From: Corbicula japonica
Taxonomy: Eukaryota; Mollusca; Bivalvia; Venerida; Cyrenidae
Direction: 5' to 3'
Length of the DNA: 64,000 bases
Assembly: GCA_038501625.1 (NCBI GenBank)
Contig: JAZAYU010000012.1
Location: 8,060,001-8,124,000 of the forward strand
Shown here: positions 63,274 to 64,000 of the stretch, one piece after another
Layout: each line of letters opens with the position of its first letter
Position numbering within the stretch: position 1 is the stretch's first letter
Translations under genes and position numbers: made by a program
Notes under the pieces: model-generated
Databases searched by the model: none
What the model was told of the DNA's origin: nothing
Seen by the model: only the letters and a program-made list of their open reading frames with translations

Positions 63274-64000
63274 GTAAGCTTTTTCTCTGAAGTCAATCAA
63301 ATGGTTTGATCTTATCTAAAACAATTTTTACATGGTGATACTAATTTGTTTGTGGTAAGACTGGAATGTAGGGGTACAAATTTAATTCTTGCATACAGTA
63401 TAAGTATTTCCGCATGATTTACTGTGGAAAGAAAATCTTATCTTTTCCCTAGGGAAAAGATACAGGAGTTTTTCAGCACTGTATGCGCCAAGGGCAAACG
63501 GAGGTGTTCCCAAAGCAAATGGCCTTGTTCCCAATCATATCCAATTGTCATTTTTCCCAATTGAAAACTTTTTTTTTCCGAAATTTCAGCAAAATTCCCA
63601 TAAAATACCAGTATATCAAAATACACAGGTAATAGAAGAGTGACTTCCCGTTATATGGATATTGCTAGCGTTCAGTGACCATTCAACATTATAGCTATTA
63701 ATTATATCAATAAATTTAGAACTATTCTGCATAACTTTACAGAAAGAACCCGTATCTGCAAAAGATGCATTATAATAGACACTTTATTCCTTTTGTAAAG
63801 TATTTTTGCGACTATGATGGCTTTGCACAACACTAAGTACTACAATAAAAACTTATGTTTATCTGGTCATACCGGTTAATACTCTAAATTAACCATTAAA
63901 TTTACTACAGATTCACTATTTTATAAAGAATTTCATTTTCATATAATGAATAATTTAAATGAGAAAATTATTTTCTTAGAACAGTTGGCTAAAAAGTAAC
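63274..64000. other. Start of intron 28
   Basis: 63390-63462 carries a fragment of repeat family 6 (TAAGTATTTCCGCATGATTT; TCTTTTCCCTAGGGAAAAGA). The rest is unrecognised. Confidence 0.5.

Overview
This is animal DNA, most likely from a bivalve mollusc. The basis is GT-AG introns, one conserved animal gene spread over more than 50 kb, AT-rich introns packed with short foldback transposons and minisatellites, and a mariner element. The species assignment is an inference; no marker gene fixes it.

The one host gene I can support is HERC2, the giant HECT E3 ubiquitin ligase, on the + strand. I traced 28 consecutive coding exons from 12466 to 63273. All have GT-AG borders, all join in phase, and together they give 1,854 uninterrupted codons. 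In order they encode the N-terminal region, an exon-2 cysteine cluster that the human protein as I recall it lacks, conserved helical segments, the first RCC1-like propeller (exons 7-12), a linker, a cytochrome-b5-like domain (exons 19-20) and the following conserved blocks. The first coding exon (about 25 residues, with the ATG) was not found and may lie left of the window. The rest of the protein, including the HECT domain, lies beyond 64000.

Layout: 1-962 is the 3' part of a mariner transposase gene that appears to carry an intron. 963-12465 is repeat-rich DNA upstream of the first exon seen. Intron 1 (12584-32026) holds minisatellites, MITEs, a composite repeat with CTATA/CCATA microsatellites, and a 500-N gap at 22175-22674. 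The gap is flanked by two nearly identical 3.7-kb copies, which looks like an assembly overlap that was never merged. 32027-63273 is the exon-dense part, with introns filled by recurring foldback families.

Main repeat families: (1) a TTAA-flanked, piggyBac-like MITE made of nested palindromes, with about 27 copies; (2) a MITE with long termini containing GGGAAAAGGTACCTTC; (3) a palindrome of about 140 bp built on CAGTCTCAAATCTCAAGCAT and a CCAAT/ATTGG core; (4) pogo/Tc-like MITEs at TA sites; (5) hAT-like and other DNA transposons with identifiable target duplications; (6) tandem units of about 160-175 bp behind a short hairpin.

The most unusual pattern is that the 3' ends of four HERC2 exons (2, 15, 16 and 20) have been copied just downstream, together with the donor site (or its remnant) and the start of the intron. 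For exon 2 there are five copies, two of which would make in-frame 66-nt cassettes. A hAT-like element also ends 9 nt before exon 15 and appears to supply its branch-point region.
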